Of a stretch of 64,000 bases of DNA, positions 16,571 to 24,557 are shown piece by piece. Numbering within the stretch: position 1 is the stretch's first letter; each line of letters starts with the position of its first letter. The notes under the pieces were generated by a model, which was given only the letters and a program-made list of their open reading frames with translations, was not told the origin of the DNA and did not search any database. The stretch is from an uncultured Latescibacterota bacterium (GTDB lineage: Bacteria > Latescibacterota > UBA2968 > UBA8231). The stretch spans positions 5,367,739-5,431,738 of the forward strand of contig OX638377.1 in assembly GCA_951813615.1 (NCBI GenBank). Reading direction: 5' to 3'. A program made the translations under genes and the position numbers.

Positions 16571-17716
16571 TCAGGCACCCTCCTCGACTTGGCGCGCCAT
16601 CTGCGCCATATAGGCGGCTCGACCCATGAGGTCTTTCTTGTAGTTCCAGCGCATCTTTTCCGGGTACATCACCAGGGAGCGATCCGCCAAGGGCAGGGAC
16701 ACCCGGGTGCCGCCCTGCCTGTGCGACTCGCGCAGGGCCACAGCCAACTCTAGGGCATGGCGCAAATCGTCGCCGCTGGTGATTGCCAAGTCGCCGCCTT
16801 CTTCGAGGACGCGGACGATATCCTCGACAATGGCCCGCATCACCGCCCCGGGATCCTGCCAGCCCTCGTCGTCGTACCCCCTCTCCTCCTCAATGTATTG
16901 CTTGAACACCCCTTCCTCCTCGACCAAAGGGCCACCTCGACCGCTGGGCTTGAATAGGCGCAGACCGAGGCCCGTATTGTTCCAATTGCAGATCAATCCC
17001 TCGCTGCCCACCACCTCAATCCCTCGCCAAGTCGGGCCCGGGAAGCTGCTGAAGCACTCTATGCCATTGCCAAAGCGAATGTACCCGCCCACTCCACCGA
17101 AACCACTGGCTCCTTCTTCGTAGGGTTCCTCGTAATCGCTGTGGGGATCGCCCTCGACCCGGCCGACGACCCACTCCGCCGGTGCCTTCGCGGCAAACTT
17201 GCGCGCCAAGTTCAAACCGTGGCAGCCGCCTTGGCCGTTGCCGCCGTACAGATTGATGCGCTGCACTTGGCCAATCTCCCCGTCCGCGGCCAACTCGTAG
17301 GCCCGGCGGTAGTCTGGATGGCTCGACACCATGACGCCCGAGGCCAGATACACGCCCCGCTGCTGGCAGCTTTCCACCATGCGGTCGGCTGCGGACAGCC
17401 GGGCCGTCAGCGGTTTTTCGCAAAAGATGGCCTTGACCTCGGCTTGGGCTGCGGCTACTACTGCTCCGGCGTTGGCTCTCACCGGCAGCACTGGCATGGC
17501 GATATCGATCGACTCGCGTGCCAACATCTCCTCGTAGGTGGCGTAGCCGGGCACCTCGAAGCGGCGGCAGCCCAGCGCCAGATTTTCTGCATCCGTATCG
17601 GCAATGGCCACCACCTTGCACAAGGGATGCACGTCAAAGGCCCGGGCCCGGCTGGTGCCGGCCCGTCCGCAGCCAATGACGCCGACCCGGTATTTGGCTT
17701 CTCGCTTTGCTCGCAT
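16571..17716 (-). CDS. Gfo/Idh/MocA-family oxidoreductase
   Basis: A 381 aa NAD(P)-binding dehydrogenase. Rossmann motif RVGVIGCGRAGTSRA at the N-terminus, then FCEKPLTARLS, the family EKP signature. The C-terminal domain contains an unusual acidic and Gly-rich stretch (DYEEPYEEGASGFGGVGGY) and a Trp-rich end (MRWNYKKDLMG). It has no signal peptide. The gene follows the GAPDH gene on the same strand with a 22 base gap and may be cotranscribed with it. The ribosome-binding site is weak. Substrate unknown. Confidence 0.9.
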   Translation of the reverse strand: MRAKREAKYRVGVIGCGRAGTSRARAFDVHPLCKVVAIADTDAENLALGCRRFEVPGYATYEEMLARESIDIAMPVLPVRANAGAVVAAAQAEVKAIFCEKPLTARLSAADRMVESCQQRGVYLASGVMVSSHPDYRRAYELAADGEIGQVQRINLYGGNGQGGCHGLNLARKFAAKAPAEWVVGRVEGDPHSDYEEPYEEGASGFGGVGGYIRFGNGIECFSSFPGPTWRGIEVVGSEGLICNWNNTGLGLRLFKPSGRGGPLVEEEGVFKQYIEEERGYDDEGWQDPGAVMRAIVEDIVRVLEEGGDLAITSGDDLRHALELAVALRESHRQGGTRVSLPLADRSLVMYPEKMRWNYKKDLMGRAAYMAQMARQVEEGA

Positions 17717-17738
17717 GGAGATCCGTCCCAGCTATTGG

Positions 17739-19181
17739 TTACTTGGGGAAATAGGGCAGTTCGAGACCGGATATGTGCTGCAGGATGCGGATTACCTGGG
17801 CGCTGTAGCCGTACTCGTTGTCGTACCACACGTACAGCACGCAGCGTTTGCCCTGGGTAATGGTCGCCCCCGAGTCGACGATGCCAGCTTTCTCATTGCC
17901 GATGAAGTCGCTCGATACCACCTCGGGCGAGCTCGTGTAGTCGATCTGGCCTCCCAAGGGCACATCGAGGGAGATATCCCGCAGGTAGGTATTGATCTCC
18001 TCTGTGCCGACTTCCCGTTCGAGGTTCAGATTCAAGATGGCGAGGGAGACATTGGGGGTGGGCACGCGAATGGCATTGGCCGTGAGCTTGCCTTTTAATT
18101 CCGGCAGGACCTTGGCCACGGCACTGGCCGCCCCGGTGTCTGTTATGACCATGTTCAGCGGCGCCCCGCGCCCCCGCCGCTCGTGCTTGTGATAGTTGTC
18201 GATGAGATTCTGGTCGTTGGTATAGGAATGGCAGGTCTCGATGTGGACGCTGGCGATGCCGTAGCGGTCGTGCACGACCTTGAGCACCGGCGCGATGGCA
18301 TTGGTGGTACAGCTACCGGCGGAGAGGATCTGTTCTTCCTCCACAATGCAATCGTTGTTGATGCCGTAGACTATATTGGGGACATCGCCCTTGCCGGGTG
18401 CGGTCAGAACGACCTTGGCGACCCCTCGGGCCCGGAGGTGGCGTTTGAGGCCCTCGCGGTCCCGCCAGACGCCGGTGTTGTCGAGTACAATGGCGTTTTC
18501 AATGCCGTAGGCGCTGTAATCCACGTCCTCTGGGGTGTCCGAGTAGAGGAGGCGGATCATGTTGCCATTGGCGACGATGGCGTTTTCTTCCCGATCCATG
18601 ACGATGGTCCCCTTGAAGGGGCCGTGAATGGAGTCTCGCCGCAGCAGACTGGCCCGTTTCACTAGATCGTCCTCCGAGCCCGTGCGCACCACCACGGCCC
18701 GCAGCCGCCACTTATCGCCCCCGCCGCTACGCGCGATCAGGATCCGCGCCAGTATGCGTCCGACCCGGCCAAAGCCGTAGAGCACCACGTCCTGCGGCTT
18801 GTCCAGTCGCGTCTTCCCACCGTTGATCTCAGCTAGTTCCTGGCGCACAAAAGCGTCCACATCCACGTTCGCTTTACTGCGGTGGAATCTGGTAGTCAAT
18901 TTGCCGATATCGATCCGCGTCGGGGCCAGATCCAGCCGGGACAGGGCCTGGAGGACCGCAAAGCTCGAAAACATGCAGAGCTCGTCCTTGATCACCTGGC
19001 GAGCAAAGCGATGGGCCTTGAGGATGTCAATCGTGGAGTTGTGCACCAGGGAGCGACCGTAGATCGTGGTGACCACGCCGTAATCCCGGTAGAGTTTGCC
19101 GATGAGCGGGACCATGGACTCGGCGATTTCCTCCCGTTTGGCCCAATCGGCAAAGTAGCTTTCCATCTTCTCGTCGATCAT
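17739..19181 (-). CDS. gap: Glyceraldehyde-3-phosphate dehydrogenase, long form
   Basis: A 480 aa GAPDH, much longer than the standard ~335 aa enzyme. The first ~130 residues are an N-terminal extension (MIDEKMESYFADWAKREEIAE onward) seen in a known long GAPDH group; the Rossmann fold follows at VVLYGFGRVGR. Catalytic Cys291 is in SCTTN, and the base His in CHSYTNDQN. The C-terminal signature WYDNEYGYS is intact. The ATG at 19181 is preferred because AGAGGGA lies about nine bases upstream. It catalyses phosphorylating oxidation of glyceraldehyde-3-phosphate or the reverse. A GntR/YtrA-type regulator lies 75 bases upstream on the same strand and may control it. Confidence 0.92.
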   Translation of the reverse strand: MIDEKMESYFADWAKREEIAESMVPLIGKLYRDYGVVTTIYGRSLVHNSTIDILKAHRFARQVIKDELCMFSSFAVLQALSRLDLAPTRIDIGKLTTRFHRSKANVDVDAFVRQELAEINGGKTRLDKPQDVVLYGFGRVGRILARILIARSGGGDKWRLRAVVVRTGSEDDLVKRASLLRRDSIHGPFKGTIVMDREENAIVANGNMIRLLYSDTPEDVDYSAYGIENAIVLDNTGVWRDREGLKRHLRARGVAKVVLTAPGKGDVPNIVYGINNDCIVEEEQILSAGSCTTNAIAPVLKVVHDRYGIASVHIETCHSYTNDQNLIDNYHKHERRGRGAPLNMVITDTGAASAVAKVLPELKGKLTANAIRVPTPNVSLAILNLNLEREVGTEEINTYLRDISLDVPLGGQIDYTSSPEVVSSDFIGNEKAGIVDSGATITQGKRCVLYVWYDNEYGYSAQVIRILQHISGLELPYFPK

Positions 19182-19255
19182 ATCTTCAATTCCCTCTCTG
19201 CGGAGCCCATTCGATGACCCCACGGATTCGAACGCTGATCGATAAGTTGCTGTGG

Positions 19256-19636
19256 CTATGTTCCTCCCTGTACATGTGCGCGAAGCGCCGCCAGGACGTC
19301 GTCACTGGTGAAGCCCTCAGCTTCGGCATCGGCCAGCAGCCGCGAGACGAACGCGTTCAGGCGTCGGTCGCGTTCACGTCGTGGCCGGACCTGCGCCCGC
19401 GTGGCGCTGACGAACGAGCCGACCCCTCGCCGGGTTTCGAGCACGCCGGCGCGCTCGAGCTCGCTGTACACGCGCGCGACCGTGTTCGCATTGACGCGGA
19501 GATCGCCTGCGAGTTGCCGAACCGTCGGTAGTTGGTCACCAGCACGGAGGCGTCCTGCGGCAATCGCCGCTCTCAACCCCCGCTCCAGTCGGATGTAAAT
19601 GGGAGTGCGGTCACGCAAGTTGATGCTAACCTGCAT
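19256..19636 (-). CDS. GntR-family transcriptional regulator, YtrA type
   Basis: A 126 aa repressor-like protein. Residues ~5-75 form the GntR winged helix (PIYIRLERGLRAAIAAGRL, QLPTVRQLAGDLRVNANTVARVYSELERAGVLETRRGVGSFV). Only a short ~45 residue helical tail follows, which is the YtrA subfamily layout with no ligand-binding domain. YtrA-type regulators usually sit with ABC transporter genes; here none is adjacent and the next gene on the strand is GAPDH. A TACTA-N6-TAGTA palindrome at 19648-19663 just upstream is a likely autoregulatory operator. Confidence 0.9.
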   Translation of the reverse strand: MQVSINLRDRTPIYIRLERGLRAAIAAGRLRAGDQLPTVRQLAGDLRVNANTVARVYSELERAGVLETRRGVGSFVSATRAQVRPRRERDRRLNAFVSRLLADAEAEGFTSDDVLAALRAHVQGGT

Positions 19637-19647
19637 GTGAATTAATG

Positions 19648-19663
19648 TACTAGTTTATTAGTA
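19648..19663. promoter_or_regulatory. Candidate operator of the YtrA-type regulator
   Basis: The palindrome TACTA-GTTTAT-TAGTA sits about 12 bases upstream of the regulator's ATG in A+T-rich DNA. Symmetric sites with TAC/GTA ends are typical of the YtrA subfamily, so autorepression is likely. Confidence 0.5.
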
Positions 19664-19738
19664 TAATTGTTATAAAAAATTGCTAGTGCCCAACGCGAAG
19701 CCTCGCGATTCGCTGCTGTCTCTGTTCGCCTAGTTCCA

Positions 19739-19757
19739 TTGGCAACTTTTGCGGAGG
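19739..19757 (+). repeat. Copy 1 of a 19 bp dispersed repeat containing GCGGAGG
   Basis: TTGGCAACTTTTGCGGAGG here matches 22851-22869 at 18 of 19 positions. The 3' end GGAGG serves as ribosome-binding site for the small broken gene at 19765. The two copies bracket the decayed 3.1 kb stretch. Confidence 0.5.
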
Positions 19758-19764
19758 ATTGTCC

Positions 19765-19938
19765 ATGTCCACTACCTATTGCCCCACTGTCGCCGCGTCA
19801 CCAACACGCGCGTTGTCCTCACGCTGCACGCCCAAAGGGAAGGAACCGGGCCTGCGGGTCATTCATTGTAATCTTTGCAATGGTTTCATTCGCAGCGAGG
19901 AAGTGCCCCGCGTCAAAGAGAAGGATAGCGTACCGTAG
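19765..19938 (+). pseudogene. Probable frameshifted small zinc-ribbon gene
   Basis: A strong GGAGG lies seven bases before ATG 19765. The frame stays open for 57 codons, starting MSTTYCP and ending with HCNLCNGFIRSEEVP. Inserting one base near 19784 turns the start into CPHCRRVTNTRVV, which would supply the first CxxC of a zinc ribbon; a second shift near 19850 returns to the frame that supplies the second CxxC (CNLC). This reads as a two-CxxC zinc-ribbon protein broken by two small compensating indels. If the frame is translated as it stands, only the second CxxC is formed. This interpretation is mine and unverified. Confidence 0.42.
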
Positions 19939-19976
19939 CTGCGGCGGATGGATGAGAACTGACTATAGGAGTTGTT

Positions 19977-20429
19977 ATGATACCAGTCTATGCCCTGTGT
20001 TTTTTCTTCATAGATTTTTTTCTGCTTCTTTTTATTCCTTTTCGGGGCCCGTATCTCGGATGGAGAGCAGAGATACCAGCCTATTTCGCCCCGTTTTCCG
20101 CCCTGTTTCTCGCCTTTTTTCCCGCCCTGTATTTCGGATGGATCGAAGAAAAGAACCGCGAACGGCTGGAACAACTAGCCGATCGGCTGCGCCGGCTCTA
20201 CAAGCGCGCTGGTCAGCCGGCCCTGCGAGTACGCCGTCCCAGACGACTCCACTTTGAGACCCATCAGGCCCTCCGAGAATTAGAAAAGAGCCTCAAGACC
20301 TTGGAGCGGCACCACCAAATCCATAGCCGTCGGTTGCGCTCTCCCCGGATGTTTATCGACGATCCTAAGCCCGTCCTCGACAATATGGACCAGCGCCTCT
20401 TGCGGCTGGAAGAGATCGACGGCAAATAA
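19977..20429 (+). CDS. Hypothetical membrane protein with coiled-coil tail
   Basis: A 150 aa protein of unknown family. AGGAG lies seven bases ahead of the ATG. Residues 2-22 (IPVYALCFFFIDFFLLLFIPF) and ~36-54 (YFAPFSALFLAFFPALYFGW) are two hydrophobic, likely membrane-spanning segments. The rest is highly charged and helical (EEKNRERLEQLADRLRRLY, ALRELEKSLKTLERHHQ), suggesting a cytoplasmic coiled coil. Such a layout suits a small membrane anchor or scaffold, but I assign no function. A 103 codon frame on the opposite strand is judged a shadow. Confidence 0.65.
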   Translation: MIPVYALCFFFIDFFLLLFIPFRGPYLGWRAEIPAYFAPFSALFLAFFPALYFGWIEEKNRERLEQLADRLRRLYKRAGQPALRVRRPRRLHFETHQALRELEKSLKTLERHHQIHSRRLRSPRMFIDDPKPVLDNMDQRLLRLEEIDGK

Positions 20430-20471
20430 AGGAACCGAGCCGTGCGAGCGCCGTTGTCGGCCTTCGGGGCC

Positions 20472-20600
20472 TCATTTGATCAAGACCATCTTCTGCATCC
20501 GCGAGACCTGGTCAGCCCCTGTCAGCCTACACAGGTAGACGCCCGAAGCCCGGCCCGAGGCATCCCACGTCGCGGAGTGACTCCCGCGGCTCCTAGTCTC
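20472..20600 (-). pseudogene. Remnant of an FlgD/T9SS-like C-terminal sorting domain
   Basis: On the minus strand about 42 codons ending in TGA at 20472 read SHSATWDASGRASGVYLCRL and finish with RMQKMVLIK. This is the end of the FlgD-Ig-like C-terminal domain found on secreted proteins of FCB bacteria and matches the style of the intact example at 33108. Upstream of 20600 the frame loses similarity and a different frame looks better (FTSAAVYRAS), so the gene is truncated and frameshifted. The remainder of 20430-20870 has no gene I can support. Confidence 0.6.
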
Positions 20601-20870
20601 GTGTGTCCCCTGCGGAGGCCCTATACACGGCCGCGCTGGTGAAGCTCTCCACCTGCAGGCCCTAGACGGGAGCCGCGAGAGCTGGCAGAAGGGATACTAG
20701 CCACGCACGGACGGCGGCTGTCTTTGCCCTAGTCTTCTCGTTCCTCGTCTCCATCGCTCGCCATACCTTCCCTGAAAGCCCGTTGTAGGAATGTCGCATA
20801 TGGCCCTTATTAGGACAATTGATATAAGAAGCCACAACATCGCCATCCAAGAGTAGAGGAATAAACGAAA

Positions 20871-22844
20871 ATGGCGCGGCAAAAAAAGAAAACCACTAAG
20901 GAGCAAAAGTCTTCCGACCCATTCTCGAAACTCACTTGGGAAGACCTAGAAGAATGGGCGGGTAACGTCATAGTCGGACGAGGACGCCCCTATCAGAGAC
21001 GCGGAGCGGTTGAAAACTTGGGACGCACTGCGGGCGGGACGTTGGCAGCTTGGGTCAGAGGGACGCGGCGCTATGCCACCCGAGTGCGTCTTACCGAGCG
21101 GAACGGCTTGGAATCCGCCTGCACCTGTCCCTATTGGGCCACCTGCAAACACGCAGTGGCGGTGGTGCTGGAATGCTTGGAACGCCTCAAGACCGATAGT
21201 GCTATTGGCGAAATTGACGAGGACGACCCGCGCTTGTTGAAGCTAGAAGCGATAGAGGACGAGGAAGAGGAGGAAGAAAACTTCAAGGCGCGTTCCGGGC
21301 GGTCAAAATCCAAGAAATCCAAAGCGGCTTCCCTGCGTCCGTACCTCCAAGAGCAGACCAAAGACGAACTCGTAGCGCTGGTGATTGAACTCGCGGACGC
21401 GCACGACGCAGTGCGCCAATTGCTCGCCGACCGCCGCGATTTGGCTTCCGGGCAGACGCAAAAAATTCTCCAGATGATCCGCCGCGAGATCCATGCCTTA
21501 GAAGAGTCGTTCTGGGACGAATACAACCACCGAGACCCTGCGGCCAACGTAGGTCGCCTCAAGGCGGCGCTCAAAGGGTTGGTCGCAGCCGGACAGGCCG
21601 ACGCGGCCGTGCGACTAGGGCCGGAACTGTTGGACGCGGGCAGCCGGGCACTTGAGCACGATCACGAAGGCGAATCCGACGCAGCGTTCGCCGACTGCTT
21701 CGAGGTGCTTTTTCAGGCTCTAAATACGGCCTCCTTATCGCCAGCGGACCAGATAGAATGGGCCATAGATATGGAACAGGCCGACGGGTACAGCCTGTGC
21801 GCCGCTGGTTTGGAACACCTGTGGAAGAAAGGCTACGCCAAAAGCGATTGGTCCGCGGTGTGCGACCGGCTAGCGCAGCGTCTCGAAGCCATCAGACCTA
21901 CCGAGGAAGAGGACAATTTTTCGCCTAACTTCAAACGGAGCCAAATGGCCGACTGGCTGACGCGCGCCTTGGAAAAGGCTGGTCGCCAAGACGAGATTAT
22001 CCCGCTGTGGGAGCGCGAAGCGCCCATCACCAACACCTATGCTCACTTGGTGGACCTCCTGATCGCCAAACGCCGCTGGGAAGAGGCGCGGCACTGGTGC
22101 CGTCAGGGGATGGAGGCGGTCTCCTCCATCTATCCGGGCATTAAAGCGGCCTTGCACAAGAAGCTACAGACGATTAACGAGCGCAGTGGCAATCCGCTCG
22201 CTGGGTTGGCCCTTCAGGCCGAGGAGTTTTTTGCTGCGCCTGGTCTATTCGGTTTTCAGGAGTTGTGCAAAGCCGCTCGCAAGGCGCGCGTCGGCCAAGG
22301 CGTCGAGGCTTGGGCGCGGCACTATCTCGAAACGGGTCGGCGGCCCGGGGTGGGGCGAAAACGCAAGAGCGATCCGAAAGTAGCTTGGCCTTTGCCGGCC
22401 TCTGAAGTCGAGGTGCCCAATATCGAGAAAACAAAGGCACCGATGACCGGGATACTAATCCAGTTGGCTATTGCCGATAAGAAGCCGGATGAGGTGCTCA
22501 AGTGGTACGACTATGCTGGCCGCAAAAAGGGTGGATTGGGGCTGTCTGACTTCCTCGTCAACCCCACCGAGGTGGCCGAGGCCATCAAGTCGGCTCACCC
22601 GGAGCGGGCGATAGCTATTTGGCAGGAAACCGCAGAGAGCAATATCGCCCAAGTACAGACGAGTGGATACGAGGCGGCCGCTCCCTATTTGCGAAAAATG
22701 AAAAATGCGCTCACGCGGGCCGGTCGCAAGCAGGAGTGGGACGAGTATTTGGCTTCCTTGCAAGAGGAGAATAACCGTCGGCCGCGATGCCTAGAGATGC
22801 TGGACCGTTTGCAAGGTAGGCGTCGGCGAATTATCGACACGTGA
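20871..22844 (+). CDS. SWIM zinc-finger protein
   Basis: A 657 aa protein. The SWIM motif CxCx5CxH is visible: Cys84, Cys86, Cys92 and His94 in ACTCPYWATCKH. It is followed by an acidic, low-complexity linker (EDEEEEEENF, then SGRSKSKKSKAA) and a long helical-repeat C-terminal half (~220-657) with TPR-like pairs of helices. SWIM proteins of this layout are common in bacteria and may bind DNA or proteins; the exact function is unknown. GAGGAA lies nine bases before the ATG. The neighbours on both sides are decayed fragments, so it may be an accessory gene. Confidence 0.85.
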   Translation: MARQKKKTTKEQKSSDPFSKLTWEDLEEWAGNVIVGRGRPYQRRGAVENLGRTAGGTLAAWVRGTRRYATRVRLTERNGLESACTCPYWATCKHAVAVVLECLERLKTDSAIGEIDEDDPRLLKLEAIEDEEEEEENFKARSGRSKSKKSKAASLRPYLQEQTKDELVALVIELADAHDAVRQLLADRRDLASGQTQKILQMIRREIHALEESFWDEYNHRDPAANVGRLKAALKGLVAAGQADAAVRLGPELLDAGSRALEHDHEGESDAAFADCFEVLFQALNTASLSPADQIEWAIDMEQADGYSLCAAGLEHLWKKGYAKSDWSAVCDRLAQRLEAIRPTEEEDNFSPNFKRSQMADWLTRALEKAGRQDEIIPLWEREAPITNTYAHLVDLLIAKRRWEEARHWCRQGMEAVSSIYPGIKAALHKKLQTINERSGNPLAGLALQAEEFFAAPGLFGFQELCKAARKARVGQGVEAWARHYLETGRRPGVGRKRKSDPKVAWPLPASEVEVPNIEKTKAPMTGILIQLAIADKKPDEVLKWYDYAGRKKGGLGLSDFLVNPTEVAEAIKSAHPERAIAIWQETAESNIAQVQTSGYEAAAPYLRKMKNALTRAGRKQEWDEYLASLQEENNRRPRCLEMLDRLQGRRRRIIDT

Positions 22845-22850
22845 GTCCCG

Positions 22851-22869
22851 TTGACAACTTTTGCGGAGG
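22851..22869 (+). repeat. Copy 2 of the 19 bp dispersed repeat
   Basis: TTGACAACTTTTGCGGAGG differs from copy 1 (19739-19757) at one base. No convincing gene starts behind it. Together with copy 1 it brackets the SWIM gene and the decayed fragments. Confidence 0.5.
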
Positions 22870-22994
22870 TGTTGGCTGGAGTCCGAAAACAAATTTGGGC
22901 GACTTTTTCAACTACCCAACCGCAAGACGACATGGTAAAAATACCGCGTACCCTATTTAACCGCTTGATACACACCGTCTGTTACGCTAACTGA

Positions 22995-23113
22995 ATGGAT
23001 AAAGTCGAGCTAAGGGAAGCTGCTAATCGCCGCGATATTGACGCCTGCAACGCGGCTGTATTCGAGTTCTATGGATTATCAAAGGACGAGCAGGCCGTTG
23101 CTACTTCACTCAC
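22995..23113 (+). pseudogene. Short orphan fragment, possibly the end of a type IIG methylase-like protein
   Basis: From ATG 22995 the frame reads NRRDIDACNAAVFEFYGLSKDEQ, which resembles the common C-terminal tail ID-x-x-V-Y-x-L-Y-G-L-T-x-x-E of Eco57I/type IIG restriction-methylase proteins. An in-frame stop lies directly before the ATG and the rest of the frame runs antisense through the cinA-like gene, so only about 40 codons can be genuine. Probably a remnant; low confidence. Confidence 0.3.
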
Positions 23114-23926
23114 TTACCCCTCGTCGCTAACCTCGACCTCGCTACCCTTCTCAAACGCTTGGGCCCTAAACTCCGCCAACGCCTTGTCGAGCAGGGCCTG
23201 CGCCTCCTCGGCCTCCTTGCCCCAAACGACGATATCCACCGGCAACCGCTGACCATCGGCCGTGCGCTCGCTCAACGCGACGAAGGCCTTGAGATAGGTA
23301 TTGGGACACTGGCTCATCACGCTATGCAGGATCGGGCCGCACTGCGATTCGGGCAGGTTGACGGCGACCCGCAACGAGAGCCGCACATCGTCGTATATCC
23401 CGGCCAAAGCATCTTCTACCGACTGGCGGAACAGCGCCTCGACCTCGCGCGGCGGACCGGGTAGGCTGTAAATCGTGGTCCCGCCGACCTGCGACTCCAC
23501 GCAAGGAGCCACGCCCGCCGGATTGGGATGGGCCACGGAGCCTTCCGGTTTGGTCGCCATTTTGATCAGCCCTTCGCTGACGTCAGTGCGTTTTTCAATA
23601 CCGCGGCTTTCCATATAGCGTTTGACCAAAGTTTCATCGACTTCTGTGCCCACCCCCATGATCTTGGCGATGGCCTCGACCGTCATGTCGTCGGGCGTTG
23701 GCCCAAGTCCCCCGGTGGTGATCACCACCCGGGTTCCGCGCTGGCAGGCGTCTTTGAGCACGCCGGTCAACTCGTCCATATCGTCGTCGAGGATCGCGAT
23801 CCGACGCACATAGCCGCCGAGCGCGGCGATCTGCTGCGCCATCCAGAAGGAATTGGTGTCTTGGATCTGTCCGTTTAAAAGCTCAGTGCCGATTGAGTAA
23901 ATTTCGATGGCCGGTCGCTCGCTCAT
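23114..23926 (-). CDS. CinA-like molybdopterin-binding-fold protein
   Basis: A 270 aa protein matching the N-terminal domain of CinA (competence/damage-inducible protein A). It starts IEIYSIGTELLNGQIQDTNS and contains the conserved TTGGLGPTPDDMTVEAIA loop and SLPGPPREVEALF. The C-terminal nicotinamide-nucleotide amidase domain of full CinA is absent, so this is the short form, whose described activity is ADP-ribose pyrophosphatase-like in some bacteria. ATG 23926 is chosen because the conserved domain starts immediately after it; a longer reading adds 20 unrelated residues. The 5' side is divergent from glutathione peroxidase. Confidence 0.85.
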   Translation of the reverse strand: MSERPAIEIYSIGTELLNGQIQDTNSFWMAQQIAALGGYVRRIAILDDDMDELTGVLKDACQRGTRVVITTGGLGPTPDDMTVEAIAKIMGVGTEVDETLVKRYMESRGIEKRTDVSEGLIKMATKPEGSVAHPNPAGVAPCVESQVGGTTIYSLPGPPREVEALFRQSVEDALAGIYDDVRLSLRVAVNLPESQCGPILHSVMSQCPNTYLKAFVALSERTADGQRLPVDIVVWGKEAEEAQALLDKALAEFRAQAFEKGSEVEVSDEG

Positions 23927-24074
23927 GGTCTCTTTCTCTGCTTGGGTTGGAAGGGTATGAAAAGATAGGCAAGATGTACCGGACATGCACCGGGCATTGA
24001 ACGCAGCTAGGCGAGTGGCAATATTAGAGTCTAAGCCGATTTCAACCGCACCATCGAATTATAAGGAGAAAAAC

Positions 24075-24557
24075 ATGAGCAGCGTCCACGACTTCACAGC
24101 CCAAACCATCCACGGCCAAGACTCCGACCTAGCCGATTACGCCGGCAAGACGCTCCTCGTCGTCAACGTAGCCAGCGAGTGCGGCCTGACCCCGCAATAC
24201 ACCGACCTAGAGGCCCTGCATCGCCAATACGCCAACCAAGGCCTAGCGGTCCTCGGCTTCCCCTGCAACCAATTCAAGGGGCAAGAGCCTAACAACGAGG
24301 AGCAGATCCTCGACTTCTGCCAGACCCGCTACGACGTGAGTTTCCCGCTCTTTAGCAAGATAGAAGTCAACGGCCCCAACCGTCATCCGCTCTACGCCTA
24401 TCTCGCTGGCGAGGGCGCGGCTTTCCCCGGCGACATCTCCTGGAACTTTGAGAAATTCCTCATCGACAAGGACGGCCAACCGCTGGCCCGTTTCGCGCCC
24501 CGAACCACCCCCAACGATCCGTCAGTAGTCGCCGCCATCGAAGAGGCCCTCGCGTGA
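24075..24557 (+). CDS. Glutathione peroxidase family protein (Cys type)
   Basis: A 160 aa thioredoxin-fold peroxidase that reduces peroxides, in most bacteria with thioredoxin rather than glutathione. Peroxidatic Cys36 is in NVASECGLTPQY; the probable resolving-region Cys64 is in GFPCNQF, and the WNFEKFLI motif supplies the catalytic Trp and Asn. There is no Sec codon. The ATG has AAGGAG six bases upstream. No signal peptide. The stop overlaps the GTG start of the downstream sulfatase, an unusual but clear translational coupling. Confidence 0.94.
   Translation: MSSVHDFTAQTIHGQDSDLADYAGKTLLVVNVASECGLTPQYTDLEALHRQYANQGLAVLGFPCNQFKGQEPNNEEQILDFCQTRYDVSFPLFSKIEVNGPNRHPLYAYLAGEGAAFPGDISWNFEKFLIDKDGQPLARFAPRTTPNDPSVVAAIEEALA

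Noticed and set aside
19863..20174. 103-codon minus-strand frame opposite the small membrane protein
   Set aside because: Lys- and Gln-rich artefact of the A+T-rich hydrophobic codons on the other strand; the plus-strand gene has AGGAG and a sensible domain layout.
20662..20850. 62-codon minus-strand frame upstream of the SWIM gene
   Set aside because: No ribosome-binding site, no recognisable domain and no partner; it lies in the decayed interval.
23528..23878. 116-codon plus-strand frame within the cinA-like gene
   Set aside because: Antisense shadow; the minus-strand CinA motifs are complete.
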